Shown: positions 26,441-36,182 of the stretch, piece by piece
Numbering within the stretch: position 1 is the stretch's first letter
How the letters are laid out: each line of letters begins with the position of its first letter
NCBI RefSeq assembly: GCF_016862895.1
Contig: NZ_BONV01000015.1
Location: 124,001-188,000 of the forward strand
DNA: 64,000 bases
Reading direction: 5' to 3'
From: Planotetraspora kaengkrachanensis
GTDB lineage: Bacteria; Actinomycetota; Actinomycetes; Streptosporangiales; Streptosporangiaceae
The notes under the pieces: generated by a model
The model's database searches: none
What the model saw: the letters and a program-made list of their open reading frames with translations, nothing else
What the model was told of the DNA's origin: nothing
Program-made: the position numbers and the translations under genes

Positions 26441-27967
26441 GTGTTGCTGATTGACCTCACCCGGACGTCCGCGGCGGTCGCCTCGGATGCCGCCCGTCTG
26501 GCCAAGATCGCGCATCTGGCCGAGCTCCTGAGCCGGGTGGGTCCGGACGAAGCCGAGATCGCGGTCGCCTACCTCTCCGGAGAGCTGCCCCAGCGCCAGA
26601 TCGGCGTCGGCTGGCGCACCCTCCAGGACGTGCCCGAGCCGCGTCAGGTGGCCATCGCCACCCTCACCGAGGTCGACTCCCTGCTGCAGCGGATCAAGGC
26701 GCAGTCGGGTGCGGGCTCCCAGGCCGCGCGCAGGGCGCTGCTGGCCGAGCTGTTCGGCTCGGTGACGCGGCAGGAGCAGTCGTTCCTGCAGCGGCTGCTG
26801 ACCGGAGAGCTGAGGCAGGGCGCGCTCGACGGGGTGATGATCGAGGCGATCGCGAAGGCCTCAGGCGCCCCGTCGGCCGAGGTCAGAAAGGCGCTGACGC
26901 TGCGCGGATGGCTGCCCGCCGTCGGAGCGGCCGCGCTGCGGGGCGGCGTCGAGGAGCTGCGCGCGTTCACGCTGGAGGTCGGGCGCCCCGTCGCCCCGAT
27001 GCTCGCGCAGAGCGCCCCGACCGTCACCGCCGCGCTGGAGAAGATCGGCGGACCGGCGGCCGTGGAGTGGAAGCTCGACGGCGTGCGGGTGCAGGCGCAT
27101 CGCTCGGGTGAGCGCGTCGGCGTATTCACCCGCACCCTGGACGACATCACCGCCCAGGTGCCCGAGCTGGTCGAGGCGGTCCTCGCGCTGCCGTCGGAGG
27201 ACCTCGTCCTCGACGGAGAGGTGATCGCGCTGCGGCCGGACGGCCGGCCCGAGCCCTTCCAGGTCACCGGTGGGCGGGTGGCCAGCAAGACCGACGTCGC
27301 CGTGCTGCGGCAGACCGTTCCGCTCAGCGTCTTCTTCTTCGACGCCCTCCGCGTCGGCGGCGCCGACCTGCTCGACCTGCCCGACGAGGAAAGGCACGCC
27401 GCGCTGGCGGCGGCCGTCCCCTCGCAGCTCCTCACCCCGCGGCTGGTCACGGCCGACGCCGAGGAGGGCGAGGCGTTCTTCGCCGAGGCCCTGCGGCGCG
27501 GCCACGAGGGTGTGGTGGTCAAGTCGCCTGCCACGCCGTACGCCGCAGGCCGGCGGGGCGCCGGGTGGATCAAGGTGAAGCCGCGGCACACCCTCGACCT
27601 CGTCGTGCTGGCCGCCGAGTGGGGCAGCGGACGCCGCAGCGGACGGCTGTCCAACCTTCATCTGGGCGCGCTCGACCCGGAGACCGGCGGGTTCGTGATG
27701 CTCGGCAAGACCTTCAAGGGGCTGACCGACGAGCTGCTGGCCTGGCAGACCGAGCAGTTCCTGCGCCTGGCGGCGGGACCGACCGACGACTGGGTCGTCG
27801 CCGTCAAGCCCGAGCTCGTGGTGGAGATCGCCTTCGACGGCGTGCAGAGGTCGACCCGTTATCCGGGCGGCATGGCGTTGCGGTTCGCCCGTGTCCTGCG
27901 CTACCGGCCCGACAAGCGGGCCGAGGAGGCCGACACGGTGGCGGCGGTCCGGGCGCTCATGCTCTGA
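26441..27967 (+). CDS. ligB: ATP-dependent DNA ligase, LigB type
   Basis: 508 residues, close to mycobacterial LigB. An N-terminal DNA-binding domain (about 1-200) precedes the nucleotidyltransferase core, with AMP-accepting lysine K211 in [14 protein letters not shown], then motifs [27 protein letters not shown] and [22 protein letters not shown], ending in an OB fold. It seals nicks in DNA with ATP and is probably accessory to the NAD-dependent LigA. The GTG at 26441 has GAGGCAGGA upstream. Not linked to Ku or LigD genes here. Confidence 0.92.
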   Translation: MLLIDLTRTSAAVASDAARLAKIAHLAELLSRVGPDEAEIAVAYLSGELPQRQIGVGWRTLQDVPEPRQVAIATLTEVDSLLQRIKAQSGAGSQAARRALLAELFGSVTRQEQSFLQRLLTGELRQGALDGVMIEAIAKASGAPSAEVRKALTLRGWLPAVGAAALRGGVEELRAFTLEVGRPVAPMLAQSAPTVTAALEKIGGPAAVEWKLDGVRVQAHRSGERVGVFTRTLDDITAQVPELVEAVLALPSEDLVLDGEVIALRPDGRPEPFQVTGGRVASKTDVAVLRQTVPLSVFFFDALRVGGADLLDLPDEERHAALAAAVPSQLLTPRLVTADAEEGEAFFAEALRRGHEGVVVKSPATPYAAGRRGAGWIKVKPRHTLDLVVLAAEWGSGRRSGRLSNLHLGALDPETGGFVMLGKTFKGLTDELLAWQTEQFLRLAAGPTDDWVVAVKPELVVEIAFDGVQRSTRYPGGMALRFARVLRYRPDKRAEEADTVAAVRALML

Positions 27968-27980
27968 CCGCCGGCGGGCG

Positions 27981-28565
27981 TCACTTCACCAGCCGGACCG
28001 TCAGCGGGTACCGGAAGCGGCCGTCCGCGAGGGCGGCGACCCCGCCGACGACGGACAGGACGAACGCCAGGATCCAGATGAACGGCAGCAGGATCACGCC
28101 GATCACCGTGATCGGCAGCAGCAGCGTCGCGCCCAGCACGGTGAGATGGAAGTTGAGCGCCTCAAGGGCGTGCCGCCTGATGTAGGGCGAGCTGCGGCCT
28201 CCCGCGAGCAGCATGATCAGGGGGCCGACGACGAACAGGCCGCAGAAGGTGAGCAGGTGGGCCGCGGCGCCGCCGACGCGTTCCCCCGCGTCCGGCACGG
28301 GCTCCTCTGTGGGGAACCGCGGCCCGGGGTCGAACTCCGCGCGGACGCCGTACAGGTCGTTCATGATCGGCAGGAGGTCGGCGTGGGTGCGGGCGGTCAT
28401 CGCGAGATGGAGCCGCTCATCCATCTCGTCCTTGTCGAGCCTGCCTTCGGCGAAGGCCGCCTGGACATGCTCGACGACCCGCTCGCGGTCCTGGTTGGTC
28501 ACCCTCAGCCCCGGGTGGGGCATCGGTGCCCGCCCCTGCCACGGTGGTGTCGCTGCCGCCGGCAT
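27981..28565 (-). CDS. DUF1707-DUF4870 membrane protein
   Basis: 194 residues. The N-terminal DUF1707 motif (LRVTNQDRERVVEHVQAAFAEGRLDKDEMDERLHLAMTARTHADLLPIMNDL) precedes a DUF4870 domain with three hydrophobic segments (LLTFCGLFVVGPLIMLLAG..., LTVLGATLLLPITVIGVILLPFIWILAFVLSVVGG). Both are common in actinobacteria and functionally unassigned. It converges on ligB with a 13-bp gap. The ATG at 28565 has GGAAGG eight bases upstream. Confidence 0.82.
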   Translation of the reverse strand: MPAAATPPWQGRAPMPHPGLRVTNQDRERVVEHVQAAFAEGRLDKDEMDERLHLAMTARTHADLLPIMNDLYGVRAEFDPGPRFPTEEPVPDAGERVGGAAAHLLTFCGLFVVGPLIMLLAGGRSSPYIRRHALEALNFHLTVLGATLLLPITVIGVILLPFIWILAFVLSVVGGVAALADGRFRYPLTVRLVK

Positions 28566-28726
28566 CACACCATGCCTTCCCGTCGATGAAGTCACCCCGC
28601 CCTGTGCCGGGCCTGACTCCATCTTGCGCGGCGAATCGACGTCCGGTCCATCGGGGACTTCCCTTACCTGGCCCCGAGAAGTCCCTCTTAACACCAACGT
28701 GATAATCGGAACGGTATACAAGGCAT

Positions 28727-29077
28727 ATGAAATGGCGCGATCGCTACGGGATCCGGCGGCTCCGAGGCCCCCGGATCGCCAGGTTCGACCGTGAAGCCAC
28801 GAACGACGACATCGAAGCACTCATCGAGTTCGCGAAGTCCCGCCGCGGGGTGGAGTTCTTCGTCGAACCGGAGACCTTCGCGACCGACACCACCGCGGTC
28901 GCCGTGGCCCACGACGGGGAGTGGACACGCCGCCGCGTCGGCTCACCCGCCGTCATCAGGAAGGTCGCCAGAGATCTGGCCCTCCCCGTCTACGACGTCC
29001 AGCTCACCGGTTACCCGGCGCGGATGCGCGCGTACAACGAGCGGCGCCGCCAGGCCGAGAGCGGTGAGCACGCCTGA
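28727..29077 (+). CDS. Conserved hypothetical protein, 116 residues
   Basis: A small basic soluble protein with a regular alpha/beta pattern (DDIEALIEFAKSRRGVEFFVEPETFATDTTAVAVAHDGEWTRRRVGSPAVIRKVARDLALPVYDVQLTGYPARMRAYNERRRQ). I do not recognise a named domain. Coding support is good: GC-rich third codon positions and AAGG before the ATG. It is divergent from the DUF1707 gene. Confidence 0.7.
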   Translation: MKWRDRYGIRRLRGPRIARFDREATNDDIEALIEFAKSRRGVEFFVEPETFATDTTAVAVAHDGEWTRRRVGSPAVIRKVARDLALPVYDVQLTGYPARMRAYNERRRQAESGEHA

Positions 29078-29143
29078 CCGCACGCCCCTGTCCCCCACCG
29101 TGCCCCCGCCCCGTGCCCCCGCCCCGTGCCCCCGTGAACCGCC

Positions 29144-30205
29144 TCAGCCCGCCCGCGCGGACGGCTCGTCGGACAGCCATGTGACGAGAGGGGCGAGCCA
29201 GCAGCCCCTGGGCGGCCCCATCTCGGCCGCCAGTTCGTCCGGCGTGGGCATCCGGTCCAGCAGGGACGCGGGCGACAGCATGTGGATCAACGCGTCCCTG
29301 AGGAGATGGGCCATCGAGTAGGCGCCGTCCGCCTCCAGGGCGCGCTCGACCGCCATGCCCGCCAGCGCGCAGTCGCCCGACCGCCAGGCCGCCGCGGCCA
29401 GCAGCGAGGCGGCGGGCGCGGCGTAGCGGGGGTCGAGCCGCCGGGTCAGGTCCTTCCACAGGGCCAGATGGGCGCCGGCGTCGTCGAGCAGGGCCCACGC
29501 CTCGTCGCGTACGCGGATGATCGAGAGGTCGAACCCGAGGCGCGCCGCGGCTCGATCGTCGAGGCGGCCGCCTGAGCCGTAGAGGTCGATCGCGGCACGG
29601 ACCCTCGCTACTCCCCCCGCGACGAACTCCGCCGCGATCGCGTCGTCCGGTTGCCCCTGCCGGGCCAGCCGGGCCCGCAACTCCCCCGCCACGGCCCGCG
29701 AGACCTCCCGCATCGCCGCCGCGGCGCTCGGCTCGACGCTCCTGCGCAGGCTGCCCCGGTCGGGCAGCGCGACGAGCCCGTGCACGACCGCCTCGGCCGC
29801 CACCGGGCTGGACACCGGGTCGTACGGCAGGCCCTCGTCGGGGCAGCACACGATGGTCGGGCACGTGTAGGACCAGTAGCGCCCGTCCTCCGCGCGCAGC
29901 GCCTCGGTCACCCGGACGCCGGCGGCCTCGAGCAGCCGGCCGGCCTCCAGCACGGCGGAGTCCACGACCGGCTCGGGGCCGTATCCGGCGAGGACGGCCA
30001 TGGTGACCCCCTCCCGCACGAACAGCGGCGCGAGACGGTCGAGGTCGCCGGGCCCGGCGGGCAGGTCCCACCGCGTGCTCAGCGCGAGCGACGGCCCGGT
30101 GAAGCCGATCACGACGAGGCTGTCGGCGGGGTGGAACCCGACGAGATAGGGGACGACGGCGAGGATGTCCGCCGGACTGGAGAGCACGAGCTTCGGGGTG
30201 GTCAT
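29144..30205 (-). CDS. DUF4192 family protein
   Basis: 353 residues with the DUF4192 opening LVLSSPADILAVVPYLVGFHPADSLVVIGFTGPSLALSTRWDLP. This family is widespread in actinobacteria and has no established function. The rest is helical and Ala/Arg/Leu-rich and includes CPTIVCCPDEGLPYDP, possibly a small cysteine-containing motif. ATG 30205 (MTTPKLVLSS) is the family-like start; an in-frame ATG at 30217 is the alternative. Neither has a clear ribosome site. Confidence 0.82.
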   Translation of the reverse strand: MTTPKLVLSSPADILAVVPYLVGFHPADSLVVIGFTGPSLALSTRWDLPAGPGDLDRLAPLFVREGVTMAVLAGYGPEPVVDSAVLEAGRLLEAAGVRVTEALRAEDGRYWSYTCPTIVCCPDEGLPYDPVSSPVAAEAVVHGLVALPDRGSLRRSVEPSAAAAMREVSRAVAGELRARLARQGQPDDAIAAEFVAGGVARVRAAIDLYGSGGRLDDRAAARLGFDLSIIRVRDEAWALLDDAGAHLALWKDLTRRLDPRYAAPAASLLAAAAWRSGDCALAGMAVERALEADGAYSMAHLLRDALIHMLSPASLLDRMPTPDELAAEMGPPRGCWLAPLVTWLSDEPSARAG

Positions 30206-30368
30206 GGCCGTGAGCATCGCCGAGACGCGCGCGCCGACCAGGAGCTTAACGCTGTTCTGTGGAGGAGCGCGGTTGTCCACAGCGCCGCCCCCTCGAGGCT
30301 GAAGGAGGGTGCCGCACGGCCACCGTCTCGGAGGGAGGTTCCACCTCACAGGGGGAACGCTCGCCGTC

Positions 30369-31166
30369 ATGGAACTGCGGGGAAGACACGTGGTGGTGAC
30401 TGGCGGGGGCAGCGGCATCGGCCGGGCACTGGTGGAGCGTTTCGCCAGTGACGCCGCGGGCGTCGTCGTCGTCGATCGCGACGGCGCCGCGGCCGCCGAG
30501 GTCGCCGCGTCGGTCGGCGGCCTGGCGATCACGGCCGACGTGGGCCGGGAACGGGAGATCCGCCGAGTGATCACGGAGGCGGAGGAGGCTTACGGGCCCG
30601 TCGACCTGTTCTGTTCCAACGCCGGCCAGGCCCACCCCCTCGGCGGACTGGACACAGACGACGAGGGCTGGACCCGACAGTGGAACGTGCACGTCATGGC
30701 GCATCTGTGGGCGGCCCGTGCGCTCGTCCCCGCCATGGTCAGGCGGGGTGGCGGGTATCTGCTCAGCACGATCTCGGCGGTGGGCCTGCTGATGGTCCCC
30801 GGGGCTCTGCCGTACACCGTGACCAAGCACGCCGCGCTGGCCCTGGCCGAGCAGCTGGCCGTGCTCTACCGGGGATCGGGAGTGCGTTTCTCCTGCCTGT
30901 GCCCGGCCCTGGTGGAGACGCCGCTGATCGAGGGGGTGGGCGACGGGGCGGTCGGCCGGTTCCTGCGTCTCAACGGCCCGCCCATGGACCCGGCGGAGGT
31001 CGCGGACATCGTCGTCGAGGGCCTGCGGGAGGAGCGCTTCCTGATCTTCACCCACCCGGAGACGGCGCCGGCCGTACGCCTGCGGGCGGCCGATCCCGAG
31101 AGGTACCTGGACGCGGTCGCGGCGATCTGGGCGGCGGCCGGCGAAACCGAGGGGCCGCCCGTGTGA
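30369..31166 (+). CDS. Short-chain dehydrogenase/reductase (SDR)
   Basis: 265-residue NAD(P)-dependent oxidoreductase. The Rossmann glycine motif is TGGGSGIGRA, NAG is in FCSNAGQAHP, and the catalytic YxxxK is YTVTK (with an upstream STISAVG serine). The substrate is unknown. It resembles the SDR at 40411-41205 in length and in the C-terminal pattern (PAEVADIVVEGLREERFLIFTHPETA versus PEEVAGHVVEGLDAERFYILPHPEVA), so the two are probably paralogues. Confidence 0.88.
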   Translation: MELRGRHVVVTGGGSGIGRALVERFASDAAGVVVVDRDGAAAAEVAASVGGLAITADVGREREIRRVITEAEEAYGPVDLFCSNAGQAHPLGGLDTDDEGWTRQWNVHVMAHLWAARALVPAMVRRGGGYLLSTISAVGLLMVPGALPYTVTKHAALALAEQLAVLYRGSGVRFSCLCPALVETPLIEGVGDGAVGRFLRLNGPPMDPAEVADIVVEGLREERFLIFTHPETAPAVRLRAADPERYLDAVAAIWAAAGETEGPPV

Positions 31167-31193
31167 TCCCGGGCGGTACCCCGCCCGGCACGA

Positions 31194-31952
31194 TCAGGAA
31201 GCGGCCAGCCGTCCCCTGACCATCATCGCGGCCCCCGCCACGGCCCCCGGCATCGCGACGACGACGACCAGCGGCACCAGGAAGGCCAGGAAGACGGGGA
31301 CGCCGAAGCCCAGCGACATGGCCAGGTTCGAGCGCAGGAGGGCGAAGCGCTCCTTGCGCGCGATGCCCCGCCGTTCCATGGCGAGGGCCGTCAGCTCCAC
31401 CGTCAGAAAGAACCCGGAGATGATCGCGCCGAGGACCGGGACGACCGTCTGCCCGACGACCGGCACGAAACCCAGCGCGAACAGGGGGATGGTGAACATC
31501 AGGACGTAGACCAGCGTGACGATGCTGTCGCGGATCGACCGGAAGAAGGTCCGCCAGAAGGGCAGGTCGACTCCACCGGGAAGGCCGCCGAGGTCCTCCT
31601 CCACCTTCTCCGACAACTTCTCGTAGAAGGGTTCACCGATCGCCAGCGCGACCGCCGTGAAGGTCACCACCGCGAGCGCCAGGCCGCCCACGAAGATCAT
31701 GATGCCGACGAGGACGCGAAAGAGGTCCCGCCAGCCCCAGTCGTCGGCGAACGGCGTGATCCACTCCGCCACGTCGGTGGCGTGGGTGCCCAGCCAGATC
31801 AGCGCGAGAACGTAGAGCACCAACGCGATCAGCGCCGGGATCACCCCGAACAGCCACCACCGTGGATGCCTGGCGACCCAGCCGACTCCCCTGAACGCGA
31901 AGCCGATGCCGTCGGCGAAACCGCCGACCTGTCGCCGTCCCATGCCGCTCAT
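31194..31952 (-). CDS. EI24/CysZ-like polytopic membrane protein
   Basis: 252 residues with about five to six hydrophobic segments and the EI24-domain pattern (GFAFRGVGWVARHPRWWLFGVIPALIALVLYVLALIWLG; PFYEKLSEKVEEDL; FFLTVELTALAMERRGIARKERFALLRSNLAMSLGFG). CysZ, a relative, carries sulfate; the role here is not shown. It starts 10 bp after the Maf stop codon and is probably co-transcribed. Confidence 0.8.
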   Translation of the reverse strand: MSGMGRRQVGGFADGIGFAFRGVGWVARHPRWWLFGVIPALIALVLYVLALIWLGTHATDVAEWITPFADDWGWRDLFRVLVGIMIFVGGLALAVVTFTAVALAIGEPFYEKLSEKVEEDLGGLPGGVDLPFWRTFFRSIRDSIVTLVYVLMFTIPLFALGFVPVVGQTVVPVLGAIISGFFLTVELTALAMERRGIARKERFALLRSNLAMSLGFGVPVFLAFLVPLVVVVAMPGAVAGAAMMVRGRLAAS

Positions 31953-31962
31953 GCCCGGCAGG

Positions 31963-32550
31963 CTAGCGCCACAGGCTCGTGACAGACACGCCCAATTCCC
32001 CGAAAAGGCGGCGCAGCAACGGAAGTGAGATGCCGAGGACGTTCCCGTGGTCGCCGTCGATCCCCTCGATGAACCAGCCGCCCAGCCCGTCGAGGGTGAA
32101 TGCGCCGGCGACGCGCAGCGGCTCCCCGCTGGCCGCGTAGGCGGCGATCTCCTCGTCGGTCGGCGTTCCGAACCGGACGACCGTCGCACCGACCTCGGAG
32201 ATCGCGCGGCCGGTCGCGACGTCGATGACGCAGTGACCGGTCAGCAGTCGGCCCTGCCCGCCCCGCATCGCCCGCCATCTGTCGATCGCCTCCTGCGGCG
32301 ACCCCGGCTTGCCGTACGCGACGCCGTCGAACTCGAGCACCGAGTCGCAGCCGATGACGATCCCGTCCGTCAGGGATCCGGCCACCACGGCCGCCTTGGC
32401 CTCGGCGAGAGCACGGCAGAGCCGCTCCGGCGATTCGGCCGTTATCGCCTCCTCGTCGACCCCGCTGACGATCACTTTCGGGTCGAGGCCGGCCCCGCGC
32501 AGCACGCCGAGACGGGCGGGGGAGGCAGAGGCCAGAACGAGCTCAGTCAC
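31963..32550 (-). CDS. maf: Maf family nucleotide pyrophosphatase
   Basis: 195 residues. Hydrolyses non-canonical or modified nucleoside triphosphates to monophosphates, which limits their incorporation. Family motifs are [16 protein letters not shown] at the N-terminus, the ESPERL..ALAEAKA segment, [10 protein letters not shown] containing the catalytic Asp, and [23 protein letters not shown] near the end. The GTG start at 32550 has a weak ribosome site. It is first in a two-gene unit with the EI24 gene. Confidence 0.92.
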   Translation of the reverse strand: MTELVLASASPARLGVLRGAGLDPKVIVSGVDEEAITAESPERLCRALAEAKAAVVAGSLTDGIVIGCDSVLEFDGVAYGKPGSPQEAIDRWRAMRGGQGRLLTGHCVIDVATGRAISEVGATVVRFGTPTDEEIAAYAASGEPLRVAGAFTLDGLGGWFIEGIDGDHGNVLGISLPLLRRLFGELGVSVTSLWR

Positions 32551-32576
32551 ACCACCAGAGCCTAGCGGCCCCTACT

Positions 32577-34484
32577 ATGAGTCGATCAATGATCGTATTT
32601 GTCCGGAGGTGCTGTCCTTTGTCGAGGGCGACTGTCAGGGAACGCCTGAGGTACTGGTTCGACAACACCATGGCGAAGGGCACCGGCGCCCTCATCGGCT
32701 GGCTGGCCCTCGTCTCGGGCGCCTTGATCCTGGCCGTCAGCGCGCTGACGCTGTGGCTGACGCCGAACGAGGTGGACGCCCACAAGGGATGGGCCGGCGT
32801 GCTGTGGATGACGCTGATGCGCGCCCTGAGCCCCGGCAAGATCGCCAGTGACACCGGGACCGCGCCGTTCCTCGGCCTGATGCTGGCCGCGTCGCTCGGC
32901 GGCATCTTCATCGTCAGCACCCTCGTCGGTGTGCTCTCCACCGGACTCAAGGGCAAGATCGAGGAGTTGCGCAAGGGCCGCTCGAGGATCATCGAGAGCG
33001 GCCACACCGTGATCCTCGGCTGGTCCGAGCAGGTCTTCACGATCGTCTCGGAACTCGTGAAGGCGCACGCCAGCCAGCGGGGGTCGGTCATCGCGATCCT
33101 CGCGGACGTGGACAAGCCCGCGATGGAGGACGCCATCCGCTCGCGGGTCGGCGACACCGGCAGGACCCGCCTGGTCTGCCGCACCGGGCGGCCGACCGAG
33201 CCGACCGACCTGGATCTGATGAACCTGGACTCCGCGCGCTCCGTCGTGGTCCTGTCCCCGCAGGGCGAGGAGCCGGACGCGCACGTCATCAAGACGCTGC
33301 TCGCGCTGGCCAAGCGCGCCGGCGACCACCCGCCGGTGGTGGCCGCCATCACCACCTCCCGCAACATGGCGGCCGCCCGCCTCGCCGGCGGCCCCGGGGT
33401 CCACCTCGTCGACTCCGACGACACCATCTCCCGGCTGATCGTGCAGTCGTCCCGGCAGTCCGGCATGTCGGTGGTGTGCATGGACCTGCTCAACTTCGAC
33501 GGCGGGGAGATCTACTTACGCTCCGACCCCGCGCTCGCGGGCATGCCGTACGGGCGAACGCTGGGCGCCTACGCGTCCGCGACCGTCATCGGCCTGCGCG
33601 GCTCCGACGGCGTCATGCTCAACCCGCCGATGGACACCGTGCTCGGCACCTCCGACCAGATCATCGTGATCGCCCAGGACGACTCCCTCATCCGGCTGGC
33701 GGGCGACGCCGGCGTGATCGACGAGGACCACGTCCGCGACCACGAGCACACGCGGCCCGGCCCCGGGCGGACGCTCCTGCTCGGCTGGAACGGCCGGGCG
33801 TCCCAGATCGTGCGCTACCTCGACGGCTACGTCCCCGCCGGCTCGGTCCTCGACGTCGCGAGCGACCATCCCTCGGCCGGCGACGGGCTGGTGGGCCTGC
33901 GCAACCTCACGGTCAGCGTCAAGGAGTGCGACTCCACCGACAGGTACGCCCTGGAGTCGCTGGGAGTCGGGCTCTACCAGCACGTGATCGTGTTGTCGGA
34001 CGACCGGTACACGCCGCACCACGCCGACACCCGCACGCTGATGACGCTGCTGCAGCTCCGCGACATGCAGGCGACCCTGGGCGAGCGGTACTCGATCGTG
34101 AGCGAGATGCACGACGAGAACAACCGGGCGCTGGCGGAGGTGACCGAGGCCGACGACATCGTGATCAGTGACACGGTCATCGGCCTGCTGCTCGCGCAGC
34201 TCGCGGAGAGCCCGCACCTGAGCGAGGTGTTCGGCTATCTCTTCGACTCCCGGGGGTCGGAGATCTATCCGCGGCCGGCGGGCGCCTACGTCGACGAGGG
34301 CACGCCCGTCGCCTTCCCCACCGTGCTCGAGGCGGCCCGCAGAAGGGGCGAGACCGCGATCGGCTACCGCCTGGCCGCCGGAGCGGGTGAGGCGCCCCAC
34401 TTCGGCGTCGTCCTCAACCCGGACAGGTCAGGGCCCGTGACGTTCGGGCCCGGCGACTCGGTGATCGTGCTGGCGGAGCGTTAG
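32577..34484 (+). CDS. CASTOR/POLLUX-like RCK-domain ion channel
   Basis: 635 residues. Two transmembrane helices near the N-terminus (GALIGWLALVSGALILAVSALTLWL and GLMLAASLGGIFIVSTLVGVLSTGL) flank a pore-like stretch. Two RCK/TrkA-N-like nucleotide-binding regions follow (HTVILGWSEQVFTIVSELVKA; RTLLLGWNGRASQIVRYLDGY). This matches bacterial relatives of plant CASTOR/POLLUX channels, which carry cations under RCK control. The start may instead be TTG 32619, preceded by GGAGG nine bases upstream. Confidence 0.85.
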   Translation: MSRSMIVFVRRCCPLSRATVRERLRYWFDNTMAKGTGALIGWLALVSGALILAVSALTLWLTPNEVDAHKGWAGVLWMTLMRALSPGKIASDTGTAPFLGLMLAASLGGIFIVSTLVGVLSTGLKGKIEELRKGRSRIIESGHTVILGWSEQVFTIVSELVKAHASQRGSVIAILADVDKPAMEDAIRSRVGDTGRTRLVCRTGRPTEPTDLDLMNLDSARSVVVLSPQGEEPDAHVIKTLLALAKRAGDHPPVVAAITTSRNMAAARLAGGPGVHLVDSDDTISRLIVQSSRQSGMSVVCMDLLNFDGGEIYLRSDPALAGMPYGRTLGAYASATVIGLRGSDGVMLNPPMDTVLGTSDQIIVIAQDDSLIRLAGDAGVIDEDHVRDHEHTRPGPGRTLLLGWNGRASQIVRYLDGYVPAGSVLDVASDHPSAGDGLVGLRNLTVSVKECDSTDRYALESLGVGLYQHVIVLSDDRYTPHHADTRTLMTLLQLRDMQATLGERYSIVSEMHDENNRALAEVTEADDIVISDTVIGLLLAQLAESPHLSEVFGYLFDSRGSEIYPRPAGAYVDEGTPVAFPTVLEAARRRGETAIGYRLAAGAGEAPHFGVVLNPDRSGPVTFGPGDSVIVLAER

Positions 34485-34567
34485 ACCCTCGCGAACCGTG
34501 GAGACCTTCGCGGGAAAACGGAGACCCTCGCGAACCGCAGGAATCTCGCTGAAACGCGTGACCGGGA

Positions 34568-35473
34568 TCAAGGAATCTTGATCCCGGTCACCACACTGTT
34601 GATGTCCCGCCAGGCCTTCTTCTGCGTGTCGGGGATCACGGCGTACACCAGGGCGGGCTTCCTGTTCGGAACGTCGACGACGACGACCGCCGCCGACGAG
34701 GTCCGCTTCTTGCCCTTGACCTTGTAGTGCGCGTTGAAGCCGAGCACGAGGGCGTCCCGCTTGGCGATCGTGACCTCGTCCATCGCCGTCCAGGACAGCG
34801 TGGTGCCCTTCGGCTGGTACTTCAGCGTCCACCGGGCGGCCAGCAGGGCGGTGTCGCGCATCTCCTCCTGCTCGGGCACGGGCAGCGGGAGGGAGATCAC
34901 CATGCCGTGGACCGGGGACCCCTTCACCAGGGGGAGGTCCTGCCGCGTGCCGAAGGCCTTGGTCTTCACGGGCCGCCAGACCTTGGTGAACCGCGGAATC
35001 GAGACGCCGGCCCGGCGGTCCTTGAGCACCCCGCGCCTGGGCGCGGGCTTGCCGGGCAGCCTGCCCAGCCTCTTCTCACCGTCGGGCAGCGGCTCAAGCC
35101 GGGAGTCGGCGAATGCCGCCGCCAGCGCCGCGGGGACCGTCGGCGTGGGAGTGGGCGTCGGGGTTGGCGTCGGAGTCGGAGTCGGGCTCGCCGTGGCCAT
35201 CAGGGGCGAGGGCACGGCGGCCGCCGCGCGGGGGGCCTCCGATCCGGTCCTGCCGAGGATCACGACGGTCGCCACGGTGCCGACCCCCACGACCGCGGCG
35301 GTTCCGGCGATGAGACGGTAGATGACCCGCATCGGAAGATCGCCGAGACCCCTGCGGGCGTTCACCGGGACCGGTGGAGCCAGCGGAACCGTGATCTTCG
35401 GAAGGGGGGTCGTCTCCGCCTCGGCCGCTACGTAAGTGGGAACAGCTTTCGTCCCATAGTCCCCAGGTGCCAC
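34568..35473 (-). CDS. Single-pass membrane protein with Pro-Thr linker (paralogue of the gene at 9742)
   Basis: 301 residues, unknown function. A transmembrane helix (about 50-72, VIYRLIAGTAAVVGVGTVATVVILG) is followed by a strict (TP)n run of about eight repeats and an outer domain of about 170 residues. The C-terminal domain parallels the 9742 protein: GVSIPRFTKVWRPVKTKAFGTRQDLPLV, then NRKPALVYAVIPDTQKKAWRDINSVVTGIKIP at the end. Its short N-terminus lacks the 400-residue low-complexity tail of the paralogue. The GTG start has no ribosome site, but TACGCT (TANNNT) lies exactly seven bases upstream, so the transcript is probably leaderless. Confidence 0.75.
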   Translation of the reverse strand: MAPGDYGTKAVPTYVAAEAETTPLPKITVPLAPPVPVNARRGLGDLPMRVIYRLIAGTAAVVGVGTVATVVILGRTGSEAPRAAAAVPSPLMATASPTPTPTPTPTPTPTPTVPAALAAAFADSRLEPLPDGEKRLGRLPGKPAPRRGVLKDRRAGVSIPRFTKVWRPVKTKAFGTRQDLPLVKGSPVHGMVISLPLPVPEQEEMRDTALLAARWTLKYQPKGTTLSWTAMDEVTIAKRDALVLGFNAHYKVKGKKRTSSAAVVVVDVPNRKPALVYAVIPDTQKKAWRDINSVVTGIKIP

Positions 35474-35480
35474 GGATCGG

Positions 35481-35486
35481 AGCGTA
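35481..35486 (-). promoter_or_regulatory. Candidate -10 hexamer for a leaderless transcript
   Basis: TACGCT on the minus strand, seven bases before the GTG at 35473. It has the same spacing as the TACTGT hexamer of the paralogue at 9742. Confidence 0.45.
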
Positions 35487-35519
35487 CGGCATATCCCGGT
35501 CGCTCGTGTCCGATCCCGA

Positions 35520-36182
35520 TCACACTTCGAAAACGCCCAGGCGCAGCCAGGGCGCCTCGGCGACCACCGTCGCCGAGCCCGGTTCGATCTCCGTGAAACC
35601 GGCGTCCCTGACGACCGGCAGACCACTGCCGACCAGCGCGGACCACCGGTCCGGGCTCGCGGTCCGCACCGCCGTCGCGAAGCCCCGGTCCCGCCACTCT
35701 GCGCGCGCCGGCTCGTCGGACCCCCACCACGCGAGCTGCGCGCCGTGCCCCGCCTGGGCCATGGCCTTACCCGCGGTCATGTCGAGGTGGGGGTTGACCC
35801 AGAGCACCGCCCCGCCGGTCGCGGACGGCGGCGGGGCGGTGTCCGCGAGGTCGGTGCCGGAGACCTGCAGCCGCGACAGGTCCTTGGGCCAGTCGTCCAG
35901 CGGCACCGGCGGGTGGACGCGGACCTCGGCCGTCCGCACCGTGACGGTGATGCCGGGCAGTTCGAGCACCCGCCGCCACTCCGCGCCGCGCGCCCGCCTG
36001 ACCACCTTCCTGATCCGGTGGTCCTCCCATTCGCTGATGGCCTCGTCCCAGGCCGGCCTCTGGTCCTGGAGGGGGTCGAGCAGGCTCAGCACGGCCGTGG
36101 CGGCGGCCTCGAGCGCGTCGGTGCGCTCCGGCGGAGCGGCGCGCTCGATCCTGACCACGAGGGGAAGTACACGTTCGGTCAC
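35520..36182 (-). CDS. Pth2-like peptidyl-tRNA hydrolase domain protein
   Basis: 220 residues. The C-terminal half carries the Pth2 signature (DMTAGKAMAQAGHGAQLAWWG), with GKAMAQAGHG corresponding to the archaeal/eukaryotic Pth2 catalytic segment. The N-terminal ~110 residues are an actinobacterial extension. Family knowledge suggests peptidyl-tRNA hydrolysis, but actinobacteria also encode Pth1, so a different role is possible. The GTG start overlaps the stop of the MFS gene (GTGA), implying translational coupling. Confidence 0.75.
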   Translation of the reverse strand: MTERVLPLVVRIERAAPPERTDALEAAATAVLSLLDPLQDQRPAWDEAISEWEDHRIRKVVRRARGAEWRRVLELPGITVTVRTAEVRVHPPVPLDDWPKDLSRLQVSGTDLADTAPPPSATGGAVLWVNPHLDMTAGKAMAQAGHGAQLAWWGSDEPARAEWRDRGFATAVRTASPDRWSALVGSGLPVVRDAGFTEIEPGSATVVAEAPWLRLGVFEV